NCBI GenBank assembly: GCA_902778625.1
Contig: CACYYM010000007.1
Span: 1-64,000 of the forward strand
DNA length: 64,000 nt
Direction of reading: 5' to 3'
From: an uncultured Bacteroidales bacterium
GTDB taxonomy: Bacteria > Bacteroidota > Bacteroidia > Bacteroidales > Bacteroidaceae
Below are positions 8,247-17,312 of this stretch, piece by piece (position 1 is the stretch's first letter; every line of letters starts with the position of its first letter). The position numbers and the translations under genes were made by a program. The notes beneath the pieces are model-generated. The model did not search any database. It was not told the origin of the DNA and saw only the letters and a list, made by a program, of their open reading frames with translations.

Positions 8247-9678
8247 GATAACGAACGGAGTGGCGCGTCATCCGCTTTGGCGGATGGCAGAGCCTATTAA
8301 TCTGCATATAAAAAGAGGCGAGCAGATTGCCATTGTCGGCGATAATGCTGCTGGTAAATCGCGACTTGTAGAGGTCTTGACGGGACACTATCCTTTGCTC
8401 CTGAACGAGGTGCAGTATGATTTCTCACCAAGCGAATCGCCTCTCGTCAGCGACAATTTGAAGTATATCTCCTTTCGTGATTCCTATGGCGAACAAGACG
8501 GAACATATTATTATCAGCAACGCTGGAACCAGCACGATATTGCAGAGGACACGCCCACAGTCGGTCAACTTCTGCCAGAAAATGCTTTCTCCAAGATGTT
8601 CCACCTCGATGAACTTGCCGACAAATACATCATTTCATTGAGTAGCGGCGAGCTTCGCAAGTTCCAGATGGCGAAAGCGCTTGCCACAAACCCTCGGGTC
8701 CTCATCCTCGACAACCCGTTCATCGGCCTTGATTCTCAGACTCGAAAGGATTTCCGAGACTTGCTGGAAAAACTGACGGAAGAGGCCGGTCTGCTCGTCA
8801 TCCTTGTCTTAAGCAAGCGCGACGACATTCCCGACTTTATCACGCATGTCCTTCCTGTAGAGGGTTTGCGCTTGCTTCCCAAGATGACACTCTCGGAGTA
8901 TCGGGAGCAATATGCAGCCGTCCCTCAGCCAAAACTGAGCGACGAAATCAAGGACTGGATTGCAAACCAACCGATTCGAGACCTTTCGGAAAGTGACTTT
9001 TATCCCCAGGATGGCGGAGAAATACTGCGATTCAGGGACGTAAGCATCAGGTATGGCAACCGCACAATACTTCAGCCGCTCAACTGGACCGTTCATGAGG
9101 GCGAACGATGGGCTTTGAGCGGACCGAACGGCTCGGGCAAAAGCACCCTTCTCAGCCTTGTCTGTGCCGACAATCCACAGGCCTATGCCTGCAATATCGA
9201 GCTCTTCGGACATCGGAGAGGCACAGGCGAGAGCATCTGGCAAATCAAGAAACACATCGGTTACGTGAGTCCCGAGATGCATCGAGCTTACCTTAAAGAC
9301 ATTCCGGCTATCGATGTGGTAGCGAGTGGGTTAAGCGATTCTGTCGGACTCTACGTGCGACCCAAACCAGAGCAGAAGCAGACGTGCCTCGATTGGATGC
9401 GTGTCTTTGGCATAGATGGCGTTTCAGACCGCTCGTTCCTGCAGCTTAGCAGCGGTGAGCAAAGACTGTGTCTCTTGGCGCGTGCCTTTGTGAAAGACCC
9501 GGAGCTGCTGATTCTCGACGAGCCTCTTCACGGCCTCGATGATAAAAATCGGCAGCTTGTAAGGCAAATTGTCAAGCTATTCTGTGAGCGCCCCAACAAG
9601 ACGCTGGTCTTCGTGACACACTATCAGGAAGAACTTCCAGACTGCATCACCCATCATCTCGAGCTGAGTAGAAAATAA
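8239..9678 (+). CDS. double-ATPase ABC protein (ModF-like)
   Basis: The 479-residue protein is two ABC ATPase modules with no membrane segments. Module 1 has Walker A GDNAAGKS (34-41), signature LSSGE (134-138) and Walker B VLILDNP, where the catalytic glutamate position is Asn159. Module 2 has GPNGSGKS (295-302), LSSGEQR and LLILDEP. The layout matches ModF/PhrA-type proteins, soluble duplicated ATPases; no molybdate genes are near. The Asn in module 1 suggests one site binds but hardly hydrolyses ATP. The stop codon is followed at once by a 22-bp tandem array. Confidence 0.75.
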   Translation: MIRITNGVARHPLWRMAEPINLHIKRGEQIAIVGDNAAGKSRLVEVLTGHYPLLLNEVQYDFSPSESPLVSDNLKYISFRDSYGEQDGTYYYQQRWNQHDIAEDTPTVGQLLPENAFSKMFHLDELADKYIISLSSGELRKFQMAKALATNPRVLILDNPFIGLDSQTRKDFRDLLEKLTEEAGLLVILVLSKRDDIPDFITHVLPVEGLRLLPKMTLSEYREQYAAVPQPKLSDEIKDWIANQPIRDLSESDFYPQDGGEILRFRDVSIRYGNRTILQPLNWTVHEGERWALSGPNGSGKSTLLSLVCADNPQAYACNIELFGHRRGTGESIWQIKKHIGYVSPEMHRAYLKDIPAIDVVASGLSDSVGLYVRPKPEQKQTCLDWMRVFGIDGVSDRSFLQLSSGEQRLCLLARAFVKDPELLILDEPLHGLDDKNRQLVRQIVKLFCERPNKTLVFVTHYQEELPDCITHHLELSRK

Positions 9679-9864
9679 CGACACGTCGAATTGCTCAACT
9701 CGACACGTCGAATTGCTCAACTCGGCACGTCGAATCGAACAACTCGACACGTCGAAAATTGCAACACAACACGTCGTATTTTCGAACATCGCTTGCGGAG
9801 ATTGAAAACGCCGCACGCGGAAATGCCCAACGCCGCATGCGGGGATTGCAATTTCCGCAGGCGG
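9679..9864. repeat. 22-bp tandem array, nine units, with core switch
   Basis: Ten-bp cores occur at 9679, 9701, 9723, 9745, 9767, 9789, 9811, 9833 and 9855, an exact 22-bp step. The first five are CGACACGTCG-like, the sixth is TCGCTTGCGG, and the last three are CCGCACGCGG, CCGCATGCGG and CCGCAGGCGG. Both arms change together, so the inverted repeat is kept. The 12-bp linkers are AATTGCTCAACT-like at the start and drift later. The first core begins on the base after the ABC gene's stop codon. Confidence 0.9.
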
Positions 9865-9933
9865 CGTTTTGGCTCTTTGCGCGTCGATTGATTTTCAACG
9901 ACTTACCAAAAGCCCTAAAATCATAACCCAAAA

Positions 9934-9965
9934 AGCCCGCCTAAGCATCATAGCACAGACGGGCT
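9934..9965. terminator. bidirectional terminator
   Basis: AGCCCG/CGGGCT stem with a 20-nt loop; on the minus strand it is followed by TTTTTGGG, on the plus strand by a pyrimidine-rich tract. It serves the leftward lipoprotein gene and possibly the ABC gene. Confidence 0.65.
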
Positions 9966-9984
9966 CTTTCTTTTCTTTATATTA

Positions 9985-10644
9985 TTACCTTGACATTGCC
10001 CAGCCGAGCTTCAAGCCTGAGTAGCTGCCGAGAACAGAGCCGAGAGAGCTTGAACCCTTGCTGCCTACTGCTGTAGCAATGCTGAGAAGCTTGTCGGCAT
10101 CAAAGAGCATAAGCAGCTGACCGTTCTGGACAGTAACGGTGCAAGGCAGCTGTCCTGTAACAAACATGCCCGTCAGCGTCATCTTGTTCGAGCTTGGGTC
10201 GTAAGCATAAGTGCCGGTCAAAGTCTTGCTGCCAAGCGTCAGAGAGCAGTTGCCGTCGTTGCCAAGCGTCAGGACAGTCTTGCCTGCCTTGAAGCCCATC
10301 TTCTCGAGATATGTGCCAAGCTTCTGCTCGATGTTATTGCTGAGCACTTGACCGCCGAGCTGCGAAAGGATGTTCTCGCTCTCGAAGACAAGCTTAGGAC
10401 CAGCATAAGTCCAACTGCCAACGAGAGACTGCTGATTTGTGACTCCACCAAGAATGTTGCCAAGAATCGTGCCGAGAATGCCTGTGCCAGTCTGACCGAT
10501 TGTGCCGCCAAGGATGCTGCCAAGAGCATCGGTTTGCTGAGCTGTTGTACCTCTGTTTGTGCCTGTTCCTGTTGTGCCAAGACCGCAGGAAGCAAGCGTA
10601 AGACTTGCAGCCAGGATGGCTGCGAGAGATTTAATCTTCTTCAT
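9985..10644 (-). CDS. DUF4923-like lipoprotein
   Basis: The 219-residue protein has a lipoprotein signal (MKKIKSLAAILAASLTLASC) followed by a Gly/Thr-rich low-complexity stretch (LGSILGGTIGQTGTGILGTI) and a domain starting SLVGSWTYAGPKLVFESENIL. The GSWxYxGPxxxFES pattern is that of a Bacteroidales lipoprotein family (DUF4923) with no known role. It is probably tethered to a membrane after lipidation of the Cys. It is a single gene with its own terminator. Confidence 0.75.
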   Translation of the reverse strand: MKKIKSLAAILAASLTLASCGLGTTGTGTNRGTTAQQTDALGSILGGTIGQTGTGILGTILGNILGGVTNQQSLVGSWTYAGPKLVFESENILSQLGGQVLSNNIEQKLGTYLEKMGFKAGKTVLTLGNDGNCSLTLGSKTLTGTYAYDPSSNKMTLTGMFVTGQLPCTVTVQNGQLLMLFDADKLLSIATAVGSKGSSSLGSVLGSYSGLKLGWAMSR

Positions 10645-10658
10645 AATATGTTTATAGA

Positions 10659-11567
10659 TTATTGTTTATTGAATAGTCTCGTAAAGCTTGTAGGGTGGGG
10701 CGTCTCGAACTGCATTGGCTCGCCTGTCCTTGGATGATAGAAGTAGAGACGAAAAGCATGAAGTGCAAGCCGATGAAGCGGATTGAGTCCGTTTCCGTAC
10801 TTCTCATCTCCTGCAACAGGATAGCCCAAGTCTTTCATGTGAACACGTATCTGGTTCTTGCGTCCCGTTTCGAGTCGCATCTCGGCAAGTGTGAAACGTC
10901 CGTTTGTAGCAATTCGTCTGTAGTGAGTTATCGCTTCCTTGCCGCCGTTATCTGTTGGGCTGCTATAAGTGATGTAAGCCTTGTTGTCCTTGAGCCAAGA
11001 GTGAACAGTGCCGCCTTCCTGTTCCATCTCGCCACAAAGCACGGCCACATATCGGCGGTCATATACGATGTTGTGCCAGTCTTCTTCAAACAACTTCCTC
11101 ATCTCCATGCTCTTAGCGTAGAGCATAAGGCCGCTTGTTTCCCTATCGAGGCGATGAACAACGTGAGCTGTGCACTTGAAATGGCGCTTCTTGAAGTACT
11201 CGTCGAGAATGGTCTTCACGCAATACTGCCCAGGAGCAGAGGCCATGCTGAGGATGCCTTCCGACTTCTCGATGACGATGAGGTCTTTGTCCTCGTAGAT
11301 TATCTTGACGTACTTGTTCAGCAACTCAGTGCTTCGCTTGTGACGGCTTACGAGAACCGTTTGTCCAGGACTGAGCATGAAGTCGTATTGCGTCACGAGC
11401 TTCCTGTTAACTTGGATGCCGTGCCCTTGCAACAAGTCCTTTACTTTGTTGCGACTGATGCCGCTCATCTCCTTCATCAAGAACTCCATCAGCGGCATTG
11501 CTTCTGTGACATCAAGCTTTATGTACTTGCTTGCGGCGTATTGCTCACCGGTTAGGTTTCGTGCCAT
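10659..11567 (-). CDS. RluA-family pseudouridine synthase
   Basis: The 302-residue protein has an S4-type N-terminal region (SGISRNKVKDLLQGHGIQVN, residues 35-55). The RluA core has HRLDRETSGLMLYAK with the catalytic aspartate, and later GRKNQIRVHMKDLGYPVAGD. The family isomerises uridines in rRNA or tRNA; the target is not predictable here. The start overlaps the upstream helicase gene by 23 bases, so the two RNA-acting proteins are made from one transcript. Confidence 0.9.
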   Translation of the reverse strand: MARNLTGEQYAASKYIKLDVTEAMPLMEFLMKEMSGISRNKVKDLLQGHGIQVNRKLVTQYDFMLSPGQTVLVSRHKRSTELLNKYVKIIYEDKDLIVIEKSEGILSMASAPGQYCVKTILDEYFKKRHFKCTAHVVHRLDRETSGLMLYAKSMEMRKLFEEDWHNIVYDRRYVAVLCGEMEQEGGTVHSWLKDNKAYITYSSPTDNGGKEAITHYRRIATNGRFTLAEMRLETGRKNQIRVHMKDLGYPVAGDEKYGNGLNPLHRLALHAFRLYFYHPRTGEPMQFETPHPTSFTRLFNKQ

Positions 11568-12777
11568 TCTTTCCTTTCTTTTTATTGTGATAATGCCTAA
11601 AGTGCCTCTTTTGCTTCGGCTTTGAGTGATAAACAGGTGTTTCGCCGAACTCTTCAGGCATCTTCTCCTTGTATATTTCCTTGCCCAGGAAACGCTCTAT
11701 CTGTCGGAAGAAGAGCATGTCTTTGTCGTTGACAAAGGTAATGGCCTTGCCACCTTTGCCTGCTCTAGCTGTTCTGCCGATACGATGAACATAGTCTTCT
11801 TCGTCTCTTGGCACATCAAAGTTGATGACCATCGCAATGTCGTCAATATCAATGCCTCGAGCCACAATGTCCGTCGCCACAAGGATGTCAATCTTTCCAC
11901 TACGGAACCCAAACATCACATCGTCTCGTTCGGCTTGTGTCAAGTCGCTGTGCATGGCTCTTGCATTGTATCCGGCACGAATGATGCTGATGGCCAATTC
12001 CTTAGTCTTCTTTTTCGAGCCAACGAAAATGATAACCCTATGAGGCGCCTCTTGCTCGAACATATGCTTGACGACCATAAGCTTCTGCGGTTCGTAGCAA
12101 AGATAAGCGCTTTGGCGGATGTTGTCTGCAGGCTTACTAACTGCAAGCTTCACTTCAACAGGATTGTGTAAGATGCTGTGTGCCAAGCTCAATATATCAC
12201 CGGGCATTGTAGCGCTGAACATGATTGTCTGGTGTTCTTTTGGCAAAGCCTTTGCTATGAGAAGGATGTCGTCGCAGAAGCCCATGTCGAGCATTCTATC
12301 TGCTTCATCGAGGATAAAGAACGACACCTTGCTAAGGTCGATATTGCCGAGGCTGAGGTGACTGATAAGACGTCCGGGCGTAGCAATTACAACATCGGCA
12401 CCACTCTGCATAGCTCTCTTTTCTTGCTCATAGCGGATACCATCATTTCCGCCATAAACAGCCACGCTGCTAATGTCGTCGAGGTAATAAGCAAAGCCCT
12501 GCATAGCACTGTCAATCTGCTGAGCAAGCTCTCGGGTAGGGGACATAATGACGCAGTTGATGGCATCTTTCGGATAACCTCCATCTGCCAGTCGGCTTAG
12601 AACAGGAAGCAGATAGGCTGCCGTCTTGCCTGTTCCTGTCTGGGCAACACCCATCACATCGCGACCTTCTAGAATAGGAGGGATGGCATGCTCCTGAATG
12701 GGAGTCGTATCTGTGAAGTTCATGTCGTCGAGAGCATCGAGGACTGAATCATTAAGGTTTAAATCGTAGAAATCCAT
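11545..12777 (-). CDS. DEAD-box RNA helicase (RhlE-like)
   Basis: The 410-residue protein has all canonical motifs in order: TPIQEHAIPP (Q motif), AQTGTGKT, PTRELAQQ, DEAD (ILDEADRML), SAT, ARGIDID and HRIGRTAR. The basic C-terminal tail (PKQKRHFRHYHNKKKGKNG) is of the kind that binds RNA in RhlE/SrmB-type helicases. It is expected to remodel rRNA or mRNA structure. It has a strong own promoter and a small 5'-leader hairpin (GGGCT/AGCCC). Confidence 0.92.
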   Translation of the reverse strand: MDFYDLNLNDSVLDALDDMNFTDTTPIQEHAIPPILEGRDVMGVAQTGTGKTAAYLLPVLSRLADGGYPKDAINCVIMSPTRELAQQIDSAMQGFAYYLDDISSVAVYGGNDGIRYEQEKRAMQSGADVVIATPGRLISHLSLGNIDLSKVSFFILDEADRMLDMGFCDDILLIAKALPKEHQTIMFSATMPGDILSLAHSILHNPVEVKLAVSKPADNIRQSAYLCYEPQKLMVVKHMFEQEAPHRVIIFVGSKKKTKELAISIIRAGYNARAMHSDLTQAERDDVMFGFRSGKIDILVATDIVARGIDIDDIAMVINFDVPRDEEDYVHRIGRTARAGKGGKAITFVNDKDMLFFRQIERFLGKEIYKEKMPEEFGETPVYHSKPKQKRHFRHYHNKKKGKNGTKPNR

Positions 12778-12811
12778 ATATTGATAGCTGGGCTCGAAGC
12801 CCTTTGCGTTG

Positions 12812-12842
12812 CAAAGTTACAAATAAGCGAGCATAGTTCAAA
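12812..12842 (-). promoter_or_regulatory. promoter of the helicase-pseudouridine synthase unit
   Basis: TTTG (12842-12839), a 19-nt spacer and TAACTTTG (12819-12812) give a consensus Bacteroidetes promoter on the minus strand, 34 bases before the start codon. Confidence 0.75.
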
Positions 12843-12918
12843 ATTAATTTCGATTTATTTCCTTTTGTGACCCAAATAATACATCTAACACCCTTAACAT
12901 GAATTTTTTTTTGAAAAA

Positions 12919-12950
12919 CTTTCAAATGTCTAAAGAATTCATTAATTTTG
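12919..12950 (+). promoter_or_regulatory. probable promoter of the kdu unit
   Basis: TAATTTTG (12943-12950) matches the -7 consensus. A weak -33 (CTTTC, 12919-12923) lies 19 nt upstream. The leader to the kduD ATG is about 50 bases; no clear operator was found. Confidence 0.5.
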
Positions 12951-13001
12951 GTAGCAGAAAAGTATCAATTGTGTCAAGTTAAACAAATAAAATCTATAAT
13001 C

Positions 13002-13805
13002 ATGATAAATCCATTTTCACTGGAAGGGAAAAATGCCTGGATTACCGGAGCTGCATACGGCATCGGTTTTGCGATTGCCAAAGCATTTGTAGAAGCTGGT
13101 GCTAAGACCATCGTCTTCAATGTTCGCCACGAAGAAGCCTTGCAGAAAGCACTCGAGGCTTACAAAGAGGCTGGCATCAGCAACGTCAAGGGATACATCT
13201 GTGATGTAACGGACGAAGGGGCTGTGAAAGCGCTTGTCGAGAAAATTCATGCAGAAGTGGGCAACATAGATATTCTGGTCAACAATGCGGGCATCATTAA
13301 ACGTATTCCAATGCACGAGATGAAGCGTTCCGAGTTTCAGCAGGTTATCGACATCGACCTCGTTGGCCCTTACATCTGCGCGTCTGCCGTTTTGCCTGAG
13401 ATGATGGAACGCAGAGAAGGAAAGATTATCAATGTTTGTTCGATGATGTCGGAACTGGGACGAGAGACCGTATCGGCTTATGCTGCGGCAAAAGGAGGAC
13501 TGAAGATGCTGACGCGAAACATCTGTTCCGAGTATGGCGAGTACAACATTCAATGCAACGGAATTGGTCCAGGCTATATTGCCACGCCTCAGACAGCTCC
13601 ACTTCGCGAGCCTCAGCCCGATGGAAGCCGCCATCCGTTCGATTCCTTCATCTGTGCCAAGACACCAGCCGGACGCTGGCTCGACCCGGAAGAGTTGGGA
13701 GGGCCTGCTGTCTTCCTTGCATCCCATGCCTCCGATGGCGTGAATGGCCATATCCTCTATGTTGATGGCGGCATACTTGCCTACATTGGCAAACAGCCTA
13801 AATAA
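13002..13805 (+). CDS. kduD: KduD-type short-chain dehydrogenase
   Basis: The 267-residue protein is a classical SDR: cofactor motif TGAAYGIG (16-23), NNAG, the catalytic serine in CSMMSE and YAAAKGG (Y and K). Relatives are annotated 2-dehydro-3-deoxy-gluconate 5-dehydrogenase or gluconate 5-dehydrogenase. Its place next to kduI favours the first: reduction of 2,5-diketo-3-deoxygluconate to KDG in uronate catabolism. ATG 13002 is preferred over an in-frame start 54 bases upstream that overlaps the promoter. It leads a three-gene unit with 14-bp and 12-bp spacers. Confidence 0.8.
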   Translation: MINPFSLEGKNAWITGAAYGIGFAIAKAFVEAGAKTIVFNVRHEEALQKALEAYKEAGISNVKGYICDVTDEGAVKALVEKIHAEVGNIDILVNNAGIIKRIPMHEMKRSEFQQVIDIDLVGPYICASAVLPEMMERREGKIINVCSMMSELGRETVSAYAAAKGGLKMLTRNICSEYGEYNIQCNGIGPGYIATPQTAPLREPQPDGSRHPFDSFICAKTPAGRWLDPEELGGPAVFLASHASDGVNGHILYVDGGILAYIGKQPK

Positions 13806-13819
13806 CTCCAAATTGTAGT

Positions 13820-15184
13820 ATGGAACAAGTATTCAGCTATATCATAAGTCTTGGGGCATCGGTCATGATGCCGATTCTGTTCACAATCATAGGCCTTTGC
13901 ATCGGGTTGAAATTCGGCAAGTCATTGAAATCAGGACTTTACGTCGGCGTGGGCTTCGTAGGACTGGGCATCGTAACCGCCCTGCTTGCAAACAACTTCG
14001 GTGGTCCTTTAAGCGAGATTTCCCGCCTCTATGACCTGCAGCTCGGCGTGTTCGACATGGGTTGGCCTGCTGCAGCTGCTGTGGCTTATAACACTGCCGT
14101 TGGAGCCCTCATCATCCCCATCTGTCTGGGCATAAATTTCCTGATGCTCATCACCAAAACCACACGTACAATCAACATCGACCTGTGGAACTATTGGCAC
14201 TACGCCTTTATCGGAGCAGTAGCTTATTTCGTGATGGACAAAAGCTTGGTTTGGGGCTATTTTGCCGCAATCGTTTGCTACATCAACACACTCGTAATGG
14301 CCGACCTGACTGCTCCCAAGTTCCAAAGCTACTACGAGGGCATGGAGGGCATATCCATCCCGCAGCCTTTCTGCCAGAGCTTCACAGCCTTTGCCATACT
14401 CGTCAACAAAGGTCTCGACCTCATACCCGGGTTCTCGAAGCTCGACATCGATGCAGAAGGCTTGAAGAAGAAGTTTGGCGTGCTTGGCGAACCGCTTGTT
14501 CTGGGCGTGATTGTAGGAGCACTGATTGGCGTGTTGGCTCAAATGAACATCAAGAAGATACTGTTCCTCGGCGTCACAATGGGAGCTGTGATGGAACTCA
14601 TTCCGCGCATTACCCGGCTCTTCATCGACGGACTTATGCCCATTTCTGAGAAGACACAAGAGGTGGTGAAACGCAGGTTCAACGGCAAGAAAGTCTTCAT
14701 CGGAATGTCGCCAGCTCTTGTCATCGGACATCCAACAACGCTGGTTGTCTCCCTGTTGCTGATACCTGTAACACTTGGTTTGGCTGTCATCCTTCCCGGC
14801 AACGAGTTCCTGCCTTTAGCCTCTCTTGCTGGCATGTTCTATGTCTTTGTGATGGTCTTGCCTTACACTAAGGGCAACGTTGTGAAGACCTTCATTGTAG
14901 GCCTTATCGCCCTTGCCATCGGACTCTGGTTCGTCACCGATATGGCTCCCGCATTCACCATGGCAGCCCACAGTGTCTTCGAGCAGACAGGCGACAATGC
15001 CGCCAAGATACCCGACGGGTTCCAAGCGGGAGCACTCGACTTCGCCTCGAGCCTGTTCGGATGGATCATCTACAAATGCGTCAACAACCTGCAATGGTTA
15101 GGCATGGGCCTGCTCTCAGTCATAACCCTTGCCATGATGTGGTGGAACCGCCAGCGCATCATAGCCGATGAAAAAAACTCTTAA
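13820..15184 (+). CDS. orphan galactitol-type PTS EIIC membrane transporter
   Basis: The 454-residue protein has about 10-12 membrane segments and matches EIIC-GAT proteins (FGKSLKSGLYVGVGFVGLGIV near the start, GMSPALVIGHPTTLVVSLLLIP in the second half). No EIIA, EIIB, HPr or enzyme I gene is in the window, and Bacteroidetes generally lack a full PTS. It lies between two kdu genes, so it may carry a keto-deoxyuronate across the inner membrane without phosphorylation. That role is inferred from position only. Confidence 0.8.
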   Translation: MEQVFSYIISLGASVMMPILFTIIGLCIGLKFGKSLKSGLYVGVGFVGLGIVTALLANNFGGPLSEISRLYDLQLGVFDMGWPAAAAVAYNTAVGALIIPICLGINFLMLITKTTRTINIDLWNYWHYAFIGAVAYFVMDKSLVWGYFAAIVCYINTLVMADLTAPKFQSYYEGMEGISIPQPFCQSFTAFAILVNKGLDLIPGFSKLDIDAEGLKKKFGVLGEPLVLGVIVGALIGVLAQMNIKKILFLGVTMGAVMELIPRITRLFIDGLMPISEKTQEVVKRRFNGKKVFIGMSPALVIGHPTTLVVSLLLIPVTLGLAVILPGNEFLPLASLAGMFYVFVMVLPYTKGNVVKTFIVGLIALAIGLWFVTDMAPAFTMAAHSVFEQTGDNAAKIPDGFQAGALDFASSLFGWIIYKCVNNLQWLGMGLLSVITLAMMWWNRQRIIADEKNS

Positions 15185-15196
15185 ACCCTTGAAACG

Positions 15197-16183
15197 ATGA
15201 AAAAAACATTTCTCACACTAATGCTTATGGGCAACCTGATGACGGCCTTTGGCCAACAACACATGACATTCCAGACAGCTTGTCATCCCGAAGACGCGAA
15301 GCACTACGACACACAGACGCTGCGCAGCCGCTTCGTGATGGAGAAAGTGATGGCTCCGGACGAAATCAATCTGACCTATTCTTACTACGACCGCTTTATC
15401 TTCGGAGGCGCTATGCCCGTCACGAAAGACCTGAAACTCGAGACACATCCCCAGTTGCGAGCCGATTATTTCATGCGCAACCGCGAGCTCGGCATCATCA
15501 ATACAGGTGGCGACGGCATCGTGATAGTCGATGGGCAGGAATACCCCTTGGGCTATAGCGAAGCGCTCTATGTGGGGCGCGGATGGCTTGGCAAGGACAA
15601 GAATGGCAACGACATCGACAGCAATAAGGAAGTGATATTCCGCTCGAAAGACAGCAAGAAACCCGCCAAATTCTACCTCAATAGCGCCACAGCACACCAG
15701 CACTACAAAACGCAATGGGTGACTCTAGACGGACGTAAGAACGGAAAAGTGCAGAGCCTCAAAGCCGTCATCGTAGGCACCAAGGAGAAACCGCTTGGCA
15801 CAAAAGCCGAGAGTAACCTGCGTACCATCAATCAGCTCATCGTCAACACAGCCCTCGAAGAAGGTCCATGCCAGTTGCAGATGGGACTGACACAATTGCA
15901 AGAGGGAAGCGTCTGGAACACTATGCCGCCACATACTCACGGACGCAGAATAGAAGCCTACTACTACTTCAATCTCCCAGAAGGTCAGCAAGTGAGCCAC
16001 ATCATGGGCGAGCCACAGGAAACACGAGTCGTATGGCTGAAGAACGAACAAGCCATCATGAGCCCCGAGTGGAGCATCCATTGCGCCTCGGCCACCTACT
16101 ACTACACCTTCATCTGGGGTATGGCAGGCGAGAACCTCAACTACAACGACAAAGACAACATTCCCGTGAATGACTTAAGGTAA
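15197..16183 (+). CDS. kduI: KduI, 5-dehydro-4-deoxy-glucuronate isomerase, with signal peptide
   Basis: The product is 328 residues against about 280 for usual KduI. The extra N-terminus [21 protein letters not shown] is a clear signal peptide. The core is intact: [23 protein letters not shown], the zinc-site motif [15 protein letters not shown] (H, H, E) and a further His in EWSIHCAS before [10 protein letters not shown]. KduI converts the open-chain form of unsaturated uronates to 2,5-diketo-3-deoxygluconate. A periplasmic location would put this step before import by the adjacent EIIC and reduction by KduD. Confidence 0.85.
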   Translation: MKKTFLTLMLMGNLMTAFGQQHMTFQTACHPEDAKHYDTQTLRSRFVMEKVMAPDEINLTYSYYDRFIFGGAMPVTKDLKLETHPQLRADYFMRNRELGIINTGGDGIVIVDGQEYPLGYSEALYVGRGWLGKDKNGNDIDSNKEVIFRSKDSKKPAKFYLNSATAHQHYKTQWVTLDGRKNGKVQSLKAVIVGTKEKPLGTKAESNLRTINQLIVNTALEEGPCQLQMGLTQLQEGSVWNTMPPHTHGRRIEAYYYFNLPEGQQVSHIMGEPQETRVVWLKNEQAIMSPEWSIHCASATYYYTFIWGMAGENLNYNDKDNIPVNDLR

Positions 16184-16195
16184 GGTTTGTTGCTG

Positions 16196-17284
16196 CTATG
16201 TCGGTGCTCTCTTGTAGAGCCAGATTGCGATGATTGAGTAAAGGATGTTTGGCATCCAAGCTGCAAGAGCGGGATGCATGCCTGCGTTGGTCGAGAAAGT
16301 GGCTGAGATGCCCTGCAAAAGGATGTATGTGGCACTCAGAGCAATGCCAATTCCGAGCGCCAAACCCATGCCGCCCTTGCGTTTTCGTGACGATAGAGAC
16401 ATACCAATCGTGGAAAGGATGAATGCAGCAAAGGGTGAGGCAAAGCGTTTATAGTATTCCACCTCGAAGATGCTGAGGTTGCCGCTTCCGCGGTTGCGTT
16501 GCTTCTCGATGTAGTCTTTCAGCTCGGCATTCGTCATCGTTTCTTGCTGGTTGCGAATGAAGAGGAAGTCGCGTGGTTCCATCCGAATGACGGAATCTCT
16601 GAGGTCGTAGTGTGTTATCACCTCTCTCATGCCTCGAAGCTCTCGAATGGTTACATCTCGCAGATGCCATTGGTAGCGGACATCGCTCAATGTATCATAG
16701 CAAGCTGTATTGGCTGAAAGGTGAGAAACGAGCTTCTTGTCCTCGAACTTGTCGAGCGAGAAATGGATACCGGTTTTGCTCTTTCCATCAAAGTGTTCCA
16801 TATAAGCTATGACACCAGGTTCGACTTGCAGCTGTACCTTCTCAGCGTATGTGGGGTTCTTTTCACGCTTCTTGTATTGGTTCTCAAAGGCGAGGCGTTT
16901 TACACTGCTGCGAGGGATGACTTCTGCTCCGAGATAGAAGGTCATGGCAGCTATGATGACCGAGCTCACCATGTATGGAACGAGTAGGCGACGGCGGCTA
17001 ATACCCGCACTTATCATCGCGATGATTTCGCTATGGTCGGCCAACTTCGAAGTGAAGAAGATGACGCTGATGAAGACAAAGAGTGCCGAGAAAAGGTTGG
17101 CGTAGTAGGGAATGAAGTTGAGGTAGTAGTCGACGATGATAGCTCGCCACGGTGCCTGCGACTCAGTGAAGCGGTCGATGTTCTCGTTGAAATCGAACAC
17201 CACACCGATGCTGATGATTAGCACGATGGAGAAGAAGTAGGTTCCGAGGAACTTAGCTATGATATAGCGGTCGATTCGTTTCAC
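16196..17284 (-). CDS. LptF/LptG-family permease
   Basis: The 362-residue protein has the YjgP/YjgQ layout: three membrane helices before about residue 125, a periplasmic beta-rich domain (about 130-270), then three helices. Typical motifs are RIDRYIIAKFLGTYFFS and ISAGISRRRLLVPY. These permeases extract lipopolysaccharide and pass it to the Lpt bridge. The start is GTG; it directly precedes MKRIDRY. It follows tgt on the same strand after 28 bases. Confidence 0.88.
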   Translation of the reverse strand: MKRIDRYIIAKFLGTYFFSIVLIISIGVVFDFNENIDRFTESQAPWRAIIVDYYLNFIPYYANLFSALFVFISVIFFTSKLADHSEIIAMISAGISRRRLLVPYMVSSVIIAAMTFYLGAEVIPRSSVKRLAFENQYKKREKNPTYAEKVQLQVEPGVIAYMEHFDGKSKTGIHFSLDKFEDKKLVSHLSANTACYDTLSDVRYQWHLRDVTIRELRGMREVITHYDLRDSVIRMEPRDFLFIRNQQETMTNAELKDYIEKQRNRGSGNLSIFEVEYYKRFASPFAAFILSTIGMSLSSRKRKGGMGLALGIGIALSATYILLQGISATFSTNAGMHPALAAWMPNILYSIIAIWLYKRAPT

Positions 17285-17312
17285 TCAAATTCAAAAATTA
17301 TAAATTCAAAAT

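Noticed and set aside
9679..9864. CRISPR array
   Set aside because: The period is only 22 bp and the 12-bp linkers are alike rather than unique; no cas gene is near.
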